This document shows, one piece after another, positions 17,138-25,056 of a stretch of DNA of 64,000 nt; the stretch's first letter is position 1, and every line of letters begins with the position of its first letter. The notes beneath the pieces were generated by a model. That model worked only from the letters and a program-made list of their open reading frames with translations, was not told the origin of the DNA and ran no database searches. The translations under genes were made by a program, and so were the position numbers. The DNA is from Legionella jamestowniensis (GTDB lineage: Bacteria; Pseudomonadota; Gammaproteobacteria; Legionellales; Legionellaceae), in NCBI RefSeq assembly GCF_001467745.1, contig NZ_LNYG01000001.1, positions 124,001-188,000 on the forward strand, written 5' to 3'.

Positions 17138-17962
17138 ATGGTAGACGACGACGATAAGAATGAATACAGTGATGAGTATCAATTTTCTGATTTAGATGTA
17201 ATCAGTCCTGATACAAATGAAGAAACCACCTCAAGTGATGCCGTAAAAAAAGAGTCTAATACTAATATCAGGCGCAATGCATTGGTTGCTGTCATTGTTA
17301 TCATTATTGCCATGTTAGCTTATAAGTTTTTAGGTCCTCTTTTTACTAAAAAGCCTCAATCCGCTGACACCGTACCGTCATTGGCGACTACATCTACATC
17401 CCAGCCTGCAACCCTAGCGCCGCAGCAGCCACAGGTTCAAACCGTTACTCCTTCTGAACTTCCCCCGCCTGTAGAAACAACTCCGCCAGTGACTCAGCCA
17501 ACTCCTACAGTTGATACTACTGAAATTACTCAACGGTTATCAGCACTCGAAGTTAATCAGCAGAATCTTCGTTCTGAAATGGATTCGTTGAACAGTCAAC
17601 TGGCAACTATAAATACAAACCTTAATGCCCTGGCTACAAAAATAGCACAACTAAACCAGACCCTCACTGTTATTGTGACGCGAGTGGAAGAACAATCAAA
17701 AGAGATCTCTGTTTTAACAATACGGACTAAGCCAAAACCTGTTCGCAAAGTTGTGATAAAAGCGCCTCCACCACCTTCTTATTTTATTCAAGCTATAATA
17801 CCGGGGAGAGCGTGGTTAATTGCGCAAAATGGGTCTACAATTACCGTTAGAGAAGGAACGCAAGTAGCAGGTTATGGTGTAATTAAGCTGATTGATTCCA
17901 GGCAAGGAAGAGTGCTCACAAGTTCTGGTAGGGTGATAAGGTTTAGTCAGCAAGATAGTTGA
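17138..17962 (+). CDS. icmG: Dot/Icm protein IcmG (DotF)
   Basis: 274 residues, near the usual length. An acidic cytosolic N-terminus (MVDDDDKNEYSDEYQF) is followed by one transmembrane helix (about 47-68). A Pro/Thr-rich periplasmic linker, a coiled-coil (about 130-195) and a small C-terminal beta domain complete it. DotF joins the inner membrane to the outer ring and can bind some effectors. The gene starts 19 bases after icmE and ends 10 bases before icmC, with GTAGGTAAG upstream as ribosome-binding region. Confidence 0.95.
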   Translation: MVDDDDKNEYSDEYQFSDLDVISPDTNEETTSSDAVKKESNTNIRRNALVAVIVIIIAMLAYKFLGPLFTKKPQSADTVPSLATTSTSQPATLAPQQPQVQTVTPSELPPPVETTPPVTQPTPTVDTTEITQRLSALEVNQQNLRSEMDSLNSQLATINTNLNALATKIAQLNQTLTVIVTRVEEQSKEISVLTIRTKPKPVRKVVIKAPPPPSYFIQAIIPGRAWLIAQNGSTITVREGTQVAGYGVIKLIDSRQGRVLTSSGRVIRFSQQDS

Positions 17963-17972
17963 GGCAATTTCT

Positions 17973-18557
17973 ATGTCTACTGGAAATAATACTGGTAGTT
18001 CTGTTATCAATTGGCTAAATAATCAAGCCGATATATTGAATAATATTGCAAATAATTTAATCCCGGTAGAACGATTGGTTACCGGTGCAGCTTATTTACT
18101 AGGTCTGGCATTTGCATTTAAAGCAATATATAGTTTAAAAGCATATGGTGAGGCTCGAACCATGATGTCTAGCAGTACCAGTATTAAAGAACCTTTAATG
18201 TATTTGTTAGTTGCCGGCATGTTAATTTATTTTCCGACAGGTTTGGCTATTTTGTTGCAAACGTCCTTTGGTTCGTCCAGTATTTTGCAATATGCCCCTG
18301 TAGATAGTAACAATCAGGCGATATCAGCAGTATTTGGTACTGGCAGTGTTATAGGTAGACCGATAGCAATTATTATTCAAGTTATCGGCGTAATAGCTTT
18401 TGTTAGAGGATGGGTTCTTATCGCCCGTTCCGCATCTCAGGGACAGCCACCAGGCGGGACTGGAAAAGGACTGATTCATGTTTTTGGTGGTATGTTGGCA
18501 ATGAACATTGTAGCAACGCTACAAATCATTAATAATACGATTTATGGCACGAGTTAA
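17973..18557 (+). CDS. icmC: Dot/Icm inner-membrane protein IcmC (DotE)
   Basis: 194 residues with about four hydrophobic helices (about 30-50, 67-90, 112-136, 160-180), as known for DotE. The segment V-T-G-A-A-Y-L-L-G-L-A-F-A-F-K-A is similar to the matching stretch of IcmD, with which it shares ancestry. The role is an inner-membrane part of the secretion channel, and the mechanism is not known. It sits in the standard icmG-icmC-icmD order, with 25 bases before icmD. Confidence 0.94.
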   Translation: MSTGNNTGSSVINWLNNQADILNNIANNLIPVERLVTGAAYLLGLAFAFKAIYSLKAYGEARTMMSSSTSIKEPLMYLLVAGMLIYFPTGLAILLQTSFGSSSILQYAPVDSNNQAISAVFGTGSVIGRPIAIIIQVIGVIAFVRGWVLIARSASQGQPPGGTGKGLIHVFGGMLAMNIVATLQIINNTIYGTS

Positions 18558-18582
18558 TAGTTTTTTACAGAGGAGAAAGTAA

Positions 18583-18987
18583 GTGGAAAAACCATTAAAT
18601 TTAAAGAGCAATTTAACACAACTGCTTATATTTACTGTCTGCGTCTGTTTGATGATGCTGGCGGGAGGGGAGGCGGTTGCAAGTCAGAAAACCTTGGGGA
18701 ATATGGCATCCAGTATTACAGGTTCTTTCACTAGTGTAGCTAAGCTAATTACTGCGGGTTCCTATTTGGCTGGGCTTGGTTTCTCCATTGGTGCAATTAT
18801 GAAATTTAAACAGCACAAGGATAACCCGACACAAATTCCAATTGGTACTCCCATTGCGCTGGTTTTTATTGCTGCGGCTTTGTTATTCCTCCCATCTATT
18901 CTGGGTGTAACTGGTCAGACGATGTTTGGTGAAGCCGGTTCTGTGGCTGGTCCTACTGGAACAATCTTCACGGGTTCTGGCGGTTAA
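18583..18987 (+). CDS. icmD: Dot/Icm inner-membrane protein IcmD (DotP)
   Basis: 134 residues with a GTG start at 18583, decided by a strong AGGAGA site at 18571-18576. It has an N-terminal hydrophobic helix (about 11-31), then the motif I-T-A-G-S-Y-L-A-G-L-G-F-S-I-G-A (about 58-73), and a final membrane helix (about 88-107). The arrangement matches DotP. It is the last gene before a strong hairpin terminator, so icmT-to-icmD may be one transcription block. Confidence 0.94.
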   Translation: MEKPLNLKSNLTQLLIFTVCVCLMMLAGGEAVASQKTLGNMASSITGSFTSVAKLITAGSYLAGLGFSIGAIMKFKQHKDNPTQIPIGTPIALVFIAAALLFLPSILGVTGQTMFGEAGSVAGPTGTIFTGSGG

Positions 18988-18996
18988 TATCACTAC

Positions 18997-19035
18997 AAAA
19001 ATCAGGAAGCCAAGTTAATTGACTTCCTGATTTTT
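18997..19035 (+). terminator. Rho-independent terminator after icmD
   Basis: A perfect 13-bp stem (AAAAATCAGGAAG at 18997-19009 paired with CTTCCTGATTTTT at 19023-19035), a 13-base loop and a run of six T (19031-19036). It lies between icmD and icmJ, only 28 bases before the icmJ start, so icmJ either depends on readthrough or has its own promoter overlapping the hairpin (TTGACT at 19019-19024). Confidence 0.8.
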
Positions 19036-19062
19036 TATTATCTTAAATATTGTGAGTATTAA

Positions 19063-19692
19063 ATGGCGGCTATCCAGGAACGTACTAATTTAAAACTTGT
19101 AGCAAGTGCTGGTTCTTGGCGTCTTTATTCAGCCAGGAAAGCTGATGAACGTTTTAAAGCTTATGAACTAAAAGTGTTTCAGCGAGATCGTTATACTTGT
19201 CAATTTTGCGGCTTCCAAGCAAAACTTTTCCAAGAAGTTGTGAATCTTGATCATGATTTTACCAATAATCGCCTATCCAATTTAGTTACAGCTTGTTGCT
19301 TCTGTGCTCAATGTTTTTTTATTGAATCTGTAGGGGTAGGTGGATATGGAGGCGGTACTTTGATTTACCTTCCTGAGCTTAGCCAACCTGAACTAAATAG
19401 CTTATGTCATGTGTTGTTTTGCGCGATTACAAATGATACAGGTTATAAAAGTAGTGCTCAAAATATTTATCGAAGTTTTAAGTTCCGCTCGCAAATCGTT
19501 GAAGAAAAATACGGTGAAGGGACAAGTGACCCAGCAATTTTTGGACAGCTCATTATTGATTCAGGCGTGACACCGGAAGTGGCAGACAATTTATTTAAAA
19601 ATATTCGGTTGCTACCATCGCGTGCTAAATTCCGCAAACAAATTGAGCGATGGGCAGCGAGTGCTTTGGAAGAAATTACAGAAAGTAAATAA
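19063..19692 (+). CDS. icmJ: Dot/Icm coupling-complex protein IcmJ (DotN)
   Basis: 209 residues, the expected length. It has an HNH-like zinc-binding fold with Cys pairs C-Q-F-C (about residues 46-49) and C-C-F-C-A-Q-C (about 76-82), and the D-H-D segment in between. DotN binds the C-terminal tail of DotL and acts as a scaffold for IcmS-IcmW, without known nuclease activity. The start at 19063 follows a weak GTGAG site. It is separated from icmD by a terminator and from icmB by 65 bases. Confidence 0.95.
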   Translation: MAAIQERTNLKLVASAGSWRLYSARKADERFKAYELKVFQRDRYTCQFCGFQAKLFQEVVNLDHDFTNNRLSNLVTACCFCAQCFFIESVGVGGYGGGTLIYLPELSQPELNSLCHVLFCAITNDTGYKSSAQNIYRSFKFRSQIVEEKYGEGTSDPAIFGQLIIDSGVTPEVADNLFKNIRLLPSRAKFRKQIERWAASALEEITESK

Positions 19693-19757
19693 TACTATAA
19701 TAGTTTGACGTAAGTGGTATATTGCTTCCGTTGAACTCACGTTAAGTAGGAAATGAC

Positions 19758-22700
19758 ATGGGGAAATGGGCAGAATCATTTTTTGAGGGTGTTGATACCT
19801 TTTTTTCCTGGTTAAGTACATCGTTAAAACAAACAACTGAGTCTTATTGTGATCTGGAGACAGCTGATAGCCCCACTGTTTTAGTCAATCACGATGGCAC
19901 TCTATTATCAATTTTAAAAATTGAAGGAATTACAGCGCTTGCGGGTGCTGAAGAATTTGAGCGCTTGGTAGAAGGCTTAAGTAATGCATTTCAGGCTGCT
20001 ATGGGACGTCCTGGCCACGCACTCCAAGTTTATTTTAGTCACGATAAGCAAAATATAAAAAAAGTAATCCAAGATATTTATGATCCGGCCGAAGCGACTG
20101 CCAGACGATTAGAATTAAGTCTAGATGATTTATTCACGGAACGAGTAAATTTTTTAGCCCAGTATTGTGCTGAAGAACGCGTCTATTTTGCTTTGTATAC
20201 TCGACCCTACAATTTGGCACAAGAACAAGTAAAAACCGCCAATAAAACAAAATTGAAGATGCTTAAGGATATGAAAGCACCTCCATTTAAAAATACACAA
20301 ACGGTTTATGCAGCGATTCCAGAATTGCGGGATACCCACGAAGCTTATGTCCGAGCAATCATCAATGATTTGGATGCTTTAAATATTTTTGCCAGGCTCA
20401 TGGAGGTGCATGATGCGGTTCATGCTATCCGTATGACGGCAGATCCTGATTTTACCGCTGATGATTGGAAGGCAACGTTACCCGGCGATACTATCATGCC
20501 GCGGGAAATTAATGGTTTCAATGGTGATCCTTCTGATCTATTATGGCCTTCTTTAGCAAAACAAGTGATACCCCGGGATGCTGAGAATCTTGATTTAAGA
20601 ACTGTTAGAGTCGGAAATAAACTATACTCCTCCGTGTTCATTGATCTTTTTCCCAAAGACATTCGTCCTTTTATTAATTTATTTTCACGTATCCTGCCTG
20701 CCCACATCCCATGGCGAATTGCTTTTTTAGTAGAAAGTGAAGGTTTAAATACGTTGAAGCTTAAGGGACTGCTTGCTGCGATTTTAAGCTTTTCTTCCGC
20801 TCAAAATCGCTTAATTAGTGATTCTGTAAATTTATTAAAATACCTGCAACTTAACACTGATGATACTATTGTCCGTTTACGCGTGGTTGCCACTACCTGG
20901 GCGCCAGAAGATCAATTGCCTCTGTTAAGACGACGTAGCTCTGAATTAGTTAAAGCGATTCAGGGGTGGGGTTCAACGGATGTTTCAGAAATTTGTGGTG
21001 ATCCTTTTGCAGGTTTTGTATCCAGTATGTTGGCAACGACCTTAAATAGTGCAGCCGTCCCTTCGGTTGCACCTTTATCCCATGTGATAACCATGTTGCC
21101 TATTACAAGACCCGCTTCCCCCTGGGAAACGGGTGCATTGCTGTTTCGTACCCCCGATGGTAAACCCTGGCCATTCCAGCCTGGTTCTACCCAGCAAACA
21201 ACCTGGATTGATTTGGTGTATGCAAGGCCAGGTTCTGGTAAATCTGTATTATCCAATGCATTAAATCTGGCACTTTGTTTGTCTGGAGGTTTAACACGAT
21301 TACCTCGTATTGCGATTATTGATATTGGTCCTTCCAGTAGTGGGTTAATTTCTTTACTGAAAGAGGCGCTTCCTGCTTCTCAACGCCATCTTGTTGCTTA
21401 TCATCGATTGCGAATGACACCTGATTATTCCATCAACCCTTTTGATACTCAATTAGGTTGCCGTTATCCAACAGCATTGGAACGTTCTTTTTTAGTTAAC
21501 TTTTTAACCCTGTTAACTACACCTTTAGGAGCTACAAAACCCTATGATGGTATGGCTGACTTGGCTGGAATGATTGTTGATGAACTCTATAAAAGCCTTG
21601 CCGATGAATTTAATCCCACCCCCTATGCACAAGGTGTTGAAGAGTTTATTGACAGTATTCTTGAAGAAATTGGGTTTGTAAAAGATTCAAAATCGACCTG
21701 GTGGGAAGTCACCGATGCGCTTTATTCGGCAGGGTTTGTACATGAAGCAATGTTAGCACAGCGTTATGCTATGCCATTACTTGCTGATGCGGCTTCCATT
21801 TGTCGAACTCCTTCTATTGAAGATTTATATGAAAAAGTCACTGCCCCTACAGGGGAGTCGTTGATTAATGCGTTTTCCCGAATGATTTCAGGCGCAGTAC
21901 GTGAATATCCCATTTTATCGAGGGTGACGAGTTTTGATATCGGTGATGCCCGTGTTGTCTCTCTTGACCTGGATGAAGTGGCTAAAAGCGGCGGGGATGC
22001 AGCCGATAGGCAAACTGCTGTAATGTACATGCTGGCTCGTTATGTGTTGGCACGCCATTATTATTTAACGGAAGAAAGTTTGAATAATATTCCTGAACAG
22101 TACCAGGAATATCACAAGGAGAGGGTTTTGGAAATTCGAGAAGATCCAAAACGCATCGTCTATGACGAATTCCATCGAACCTCCAAATCAGCTGCTGTAC
22201 GCGATCAAGTCATTATTGATATGCGGGAAGGGCGTAAGTGGAAAGTGCAAATTGCATTACTCTCTCAATCCGTAGAAGACTTTGATCCCATTATGATTGA
22301 TTTTAGTACGGCAATTTATGTAATGGATGCTGGTCCCTCCCAAGCTGTAGAAAAAACAAGCCAGATCTTTGGGCTGTCAAATACCGCAAAGACTGCCTTG
22401 CGTACGCGTGTGCATGGACCTCGTCAAGGAGGGGCAACCTTTCTGGTTCAATATGCGACTAAAAGCGGTGTTAACGTGCAATTGCTAACACTTACTTTGG
22501 GTCCTGTTGAGTTGTGGGCATTTAGTACAACAGCTGAAGATGCCAGCGTGCGAAATCAGCTGTACCGTCATTTAGGTCCTGCTGAAGCAAGGCGTTTATT
22601 AGCGGCCTTATTCCCCAATGGTTCTGTGGCTCGAGAAATTGAAGTGCGGTTGGCTTCAATGAGGGAAGAAACAGGCCTTATTGAAGAGGACGCAAAAGCC

Positions 22701-22784
22701 AGTGTTATTGAGCAATTGGTCCATGATATTCTTGATGCGTATGCGAAAGATCCTAACGTAAAAATGCTGCCAAAAAATCATTAA
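19758..22784 (+). CDS. icmB: Dot/Icm VirB4-like ATPase IcmB (DotO)
   Basis: 1008 residues, as expected for DotO. The N-terminal region binds the inner-membrane complex. The ATPase domain has Walker A P-G-S-G-K-S (492-496 region) and a Walker B-like I-V-Y-D-E-F-H-R (near residue 800). It is the cytosolic energizing ATPase that assembles with DotB below the channel. The start at 19758 is supported by TAGGAAATGAC just upstream, and a TATAAT at 19696-19701 may belong to its own promoter. A rho-independent terminator follows. Confidence 0.97.
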   Translation: MGKWAESFFEGVDTFFSWLSTSLKQTTESYCDLETADSPTVLVNHDGTLLSILKIEGITALAGAEEFERLVEGLSNAFQAAMGRPGHALQVYFSHDKQNIKKVIQDIYDPAEATARRLELSLDDLFTERVNFLAQYCAEERVYFALYTRPYNLAQEQVKTANKTKLKMLKDMKAPPFKNTQTVYAAIPELRDTHEAYVRAIINDLDALNIFARLMEVHDAVHAIRMTADPDFTADDWKATLPGDTIMPREINGFNGDPSDLLWPSLAKQVIPRDAENLDLRTVRVGNKLYSSVFIDLFPKDIRPFINLFSRILPAHIPWRIAFLVESEGLNTLKLKGLLAAILSFSSAQNRLISDSVNLLKYLQLNTDDTIVRLRVVATTWAPEDQLPLLRRRSSELVKAIQGWGSTDVSEICGDPFAGFVSSMLATTLNSAAVPSVAPLSHVITMLPITRPASPWETGALLFRTPDGKPWPFQPGSTQQTTWIDLVYARPGSGKSVLSNALNLALCLSGGLTRLPRIAIIDIGPSSSGLISLLKEALPASQRHLVAYHRLRMTPDYSINPFDTQLGCRYPTALERSFLVNFLTLLTTPLGATKPYDGMADLAGMIVDELYKSLADEFNPTPYAQGVEEFIDSILEEIGFVKDSKSTWWEVTDALYSAGFVHEAMLAQRYAMPLLADAASICRTPSIEDLYEKVTAPTGESLINAFSRMISGAVREYPILSRVTSFDIGDARVVSLDLDEVAKSGGDAADRQTAVMYMLARYVLARHYYLTEESLNNIPEQYQEYHKERVLEIREDPKRIVYDEFHRTSKSAAVRDQVIIDMREGRKWKVQIALLSQSVEDFDPIMIDFSTAIYVMDAGPSQAVEKTSQIFGLSNTAKTALRTRVHGPRQGGATFLVQYATKSGVNVQLLTLTLGPVELWAFSTTAEDASVRNQLYRHLGPAEARRLLAALFPNGSVAREIEVRLASMREETGLIEEDAKASVIEQLVHDILDAYAKDPNVKMLPKNH

Positions 22785-22880
22785 ACTGATGTGATCAACA
22801 GGTTCATGCAATCCAGAGCATCCAGAAGCCTGCCCGTAATCACGTAGCTATGGAAGTGCTCAATAAAGTGTCTTCTGATA

Positions 22881-22916
22881 AACTCTTCAGCAAAAAATTT
22901 GCTGAGAGTTTTTTTT
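22881..22916 (+). terminator. Rho-independent terminator after icmB
   Basis: The stem AACTCTTCAGCAAA pairs with TTTGCTGAGAGTT with one bulged T, a 3-base loop and a run of eight T. It closes the icmJ-icmB transcript about 100 bases after the stop codon. It lies in the 327-base gap 22785-23111, which otherwise holds no gene that I can see. Confidence 0.8.
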
Positions 22917-23111
22917 GGAAAATAGGAGTAATTCAATCATTTAAATACTGAATCATATGCCAGTGAAGGAGCCCGACATTTCCTTGTAACTAAACTGGAG
23001 GCACTGCTCTTGTCTGTTCTTCCTCTTAATCCAACCAGAATTAGTGAACAATGATAAATTGTTTTCTTGAGTAAACTTTACACAGGGATTGGGTATTGTT
23101 ATCATGAGATA

Positions 23112-23432
23112 ATGAAAATAACAATTCGCCTGTTTTATTATGTCATCATTGCCAGCCTGGTTTTATTTTCGATAAAACCATTGCTTCGCCATGGGATTTC
23201 CCCGCAATCGTTAGCTACAATGCAATACAGTACGGTAAGTAAGTGTTCAGGAGGTGTGAACACTGCATTATCATCTTGCCAAACGTCAACAAATTATACC
23301 CTGGCTGAATGGGGAATAAGTGCTGATTTATATTCCTTGATTTTTGCTGGGCTACTTTTTTTTGTTTATAAAAAAATCCGTTGTTTCCCACCTTATTTTA
23401 GATTATTCAAACCGCCCATTTTATCCTGCTAG
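23112..23432 (+). CDS. Small uncharacterised membrane protein (106 aa)
   Basis: The start at ATG 23112 (MKITIRLFYYVIIASLVLFS) is preferred over a TTG at 23067. Two hydrophobic helices (about 6-25 and 75-93) enclose a polar loop with two Cys in a C-x(12)-C spacing (K-C-S-G-G, S-S-C-Q). The tail is basic and aromatic. I recognise no family. Its neighbour is a DsbD-like thiol transporter, and the paired loop cysteines could be its redox substrate, but this is speculative. The ribosome-binding site is weak. It occupies part of the interval where L. pneumophila has tphA, to which it bears no likeness. Confidence 0.5.
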   Translation: MKITIRLFYYVIIASLVLFSIKPLLRHGISPQSLATMQYSTVSKCSGGVNTALSSCQTSTNYTLAEWGISADLYSLIFAGLLFFVYKKIRCFPPYFRLFKPPILSC

Positions 23433-23531
23433 TCAGGTGCGCTTAATAGAGTATTGTACTTTAATCGCCCTGCAAATCAGTAACAATTTGATTATTTACT
23501 AATTACTAATACTTGATTAACAGGATCAACT

Positions 23532-24902
23532 ATGAACAATTTAAAACGTTATGCAGGCGTTTTGACGCTTATGCTTATTTCACACGCTGTCTGGTCTTTT
23601 TCACCAGGATTTGAAAGTTCAAATCCATTAACAATAATGCACTTTATCCAAAATCACAGTGCCTTGGTTTATTTAAGTGTATTTTTTGGTCTTGGCATTT
23701 TGTTAGCTTTTACTCCCTGCGTGCTGCCGATGGTACCCATTTTATCAGGGATCATCGTAGGGCAACGTTCTTTATCGACTGCTAAAGCGGTTAAACTGTC
23801 CTCTAGTTATGTTTTAGGTATGGCTATAACCTATGCAGCTGCAGGCGTTCTGGCAGGTTATATGGGAAGCACTTTACAAACCTGGATGCAAAGACCTGTA
23901 GTCATTATTCTTTTTAGTCTTGTTTTTGTATTGATGGCTTTGTCAATGTTCGGTTTATTTGAACTGCGATTACCTGAAAAAATCACTACTCATCTGACCT
24001 CATTAAGCAAAAAGAGTGGTCACGCCAATGTGGTCTCAGTGATATTCATGGGCATAATCTCTACCTTGGTTGTTTCTCCTTGTGTAACTGCACCATTGAT
24101 AGGCGTATTAACTTACATTGGGCAAAGTGGAGAAGCCTGGATGGGAGGCGTAATCCTGTTTGTAATGGCCTTGGGAATGGGTATTCCTTTAATGTTGGTA
24201 GGGGCTGGTCAAGGCGCCTTATTGCCAAGGACAGGCTCATGGATGCTAAAGGTTAAACAGCTTTTTGGGTTTTTGATGCTGGCCATGACGGTTTGGATGT
24301 TAGGGCGATTATTGCCTGATACATGGGTAAAACTCGCTTGGGCTGCTTTATTGATTGTAGGCAGTATTAGTATGGGCAGTTTGCGCACCCAAACCAGTCA
24401 ATGGGGAAAACTGATTCAGGGGGTCGGGGTTATAATCTTGATGGGCGGTGGGATTCTTGCTTATTCAACCATCTCGACTATTGTTGCCTCCCAAGAATCA
24501 AGGACCATTCACACAATCAAAGCCCCCTTTATACATGTAGATAATTTGGCAGCGATAAACAAACATTTAGCCGAAGCCCAGCAAACTCATAAAGCAGTCT
24601 TTTTAGAGTTTTATGCGTCCTGGTGCAGTGATTGTCAGGAAATGGATACAAAGGTTTTTAATCAACCTGAAGTGTCCAAAGCAATGTCAGGCTTGATTAA
24701 TTTGAAAGTCAATCTCAGTGATACCGCCAATCCTGAAGTGAAGAAAATCAAGGAAACTTTTGCTATTTATGGCACTCCGACAATGCTGTTTTTCGATACT
24801 GATGGTAAACCTTTGGATAAACTTAATGCAGTGGGTTTTATCGATAAGCAAGCGTTGATAGTTTTGTTAGAACAGGTGCATAAATCACGGCACGTTGGAT
24901 AA
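23532..24902 (+). CDS. dsbD: Thiol:disulfide interchange protein DsbD, short form
   Basis: 456 residues with a signal or leader helix, then a CcdA-like membrane core with eight or so helices. The paired membrane cysteines lie in T-P-C-V-L-P-M-V-P and S-P-C-V-T-A-P. A C-terminal periplasmic thioredoxin domain carries the W-C-S-D-C motif (about residue 362). The protein passes electrons from cytosolic thioredoxin to periplasmic partners. The alpha domain of classic DsbD is absent, so its partners may differ. It is preceded by a RBS-like AACAGGATCAACT and followed by a hairpin. Confidence 0.9.
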   Translation: MNNLKRYAGVLTLMLISHAVWSFSPGFESSNPLTIMHFIQNHSALVYLSVFFGLGILLAFTPCVLPMVPILSGIIVGQRSLSTAKAVKLSSSYVLGMAITYAAAGVLAGYMGSTLQTWMQRPVVIILFSLVFVLMALSMFGLFELRLPEKITTHLTSLSKKSGHANVVSVIFMGIISTLVVSPCVTAPLIGVLTYIGQSGEAWMGGVILFVMALGMGIPLMLVGAGQGALLPRTGSWMLKVKQLFGFLMLAMTVWMLGRLLPDTWVKLAWAALLIVGSISMGSLRTQTSQWGKLIQGVGVIILMGGGILAYSTISTIVASQESRTIHTIKAPFIHVDNLAAINKHLAEAQQTHKAVFLEFYASWCSDCQEMDTKVFNQPEVSKAMSGLINLKVNLSDTANPEVKKIKETFAIYGTPTMLFFDTDGKPLDKLNAVGFIDKQALIVLLEQVHKSRHVG

Positions 24903-24951
24903 GGACGCAACTGCAAGAATGTCACATTAAGCGACACCTAATTATCAAAAT

Positions 24952-24990
24952 AGCTAGATTCCGCGCTTTATGCGCGGAATCTAGCTTTTG
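24952..24990. terminator. Bidirectional terminator / palindromic repeat between dsbD and icmF
   Basis: A perfect 15-bp stem (AGCTAGATTCCGCGC at 24952-24966 and its complement at 24972-24986) with a TTTAT loop and T-rich flanks on both sides. It lies between the convergent ends of dsbD and icmF. A reverse-complement copy of the left arm and loop, with further downstream similarity, lies at about 34800-34860, so this is also a dispersed repeat. Confidence 0.7.
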
Positions 24991-25056
24991 TGATTTGGTG
25001 GCGAGATCTATGGATATTGTGCATCAAGCACGTTGGAGATGGAAAAGATTGCATCG

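Noticed and set aside
18583..18987. icmD as a pilin-like or prophage holin protein
   Set aside because: Size and helices could fit a holin, but order and motif place it firmly as IcmD/DotP.
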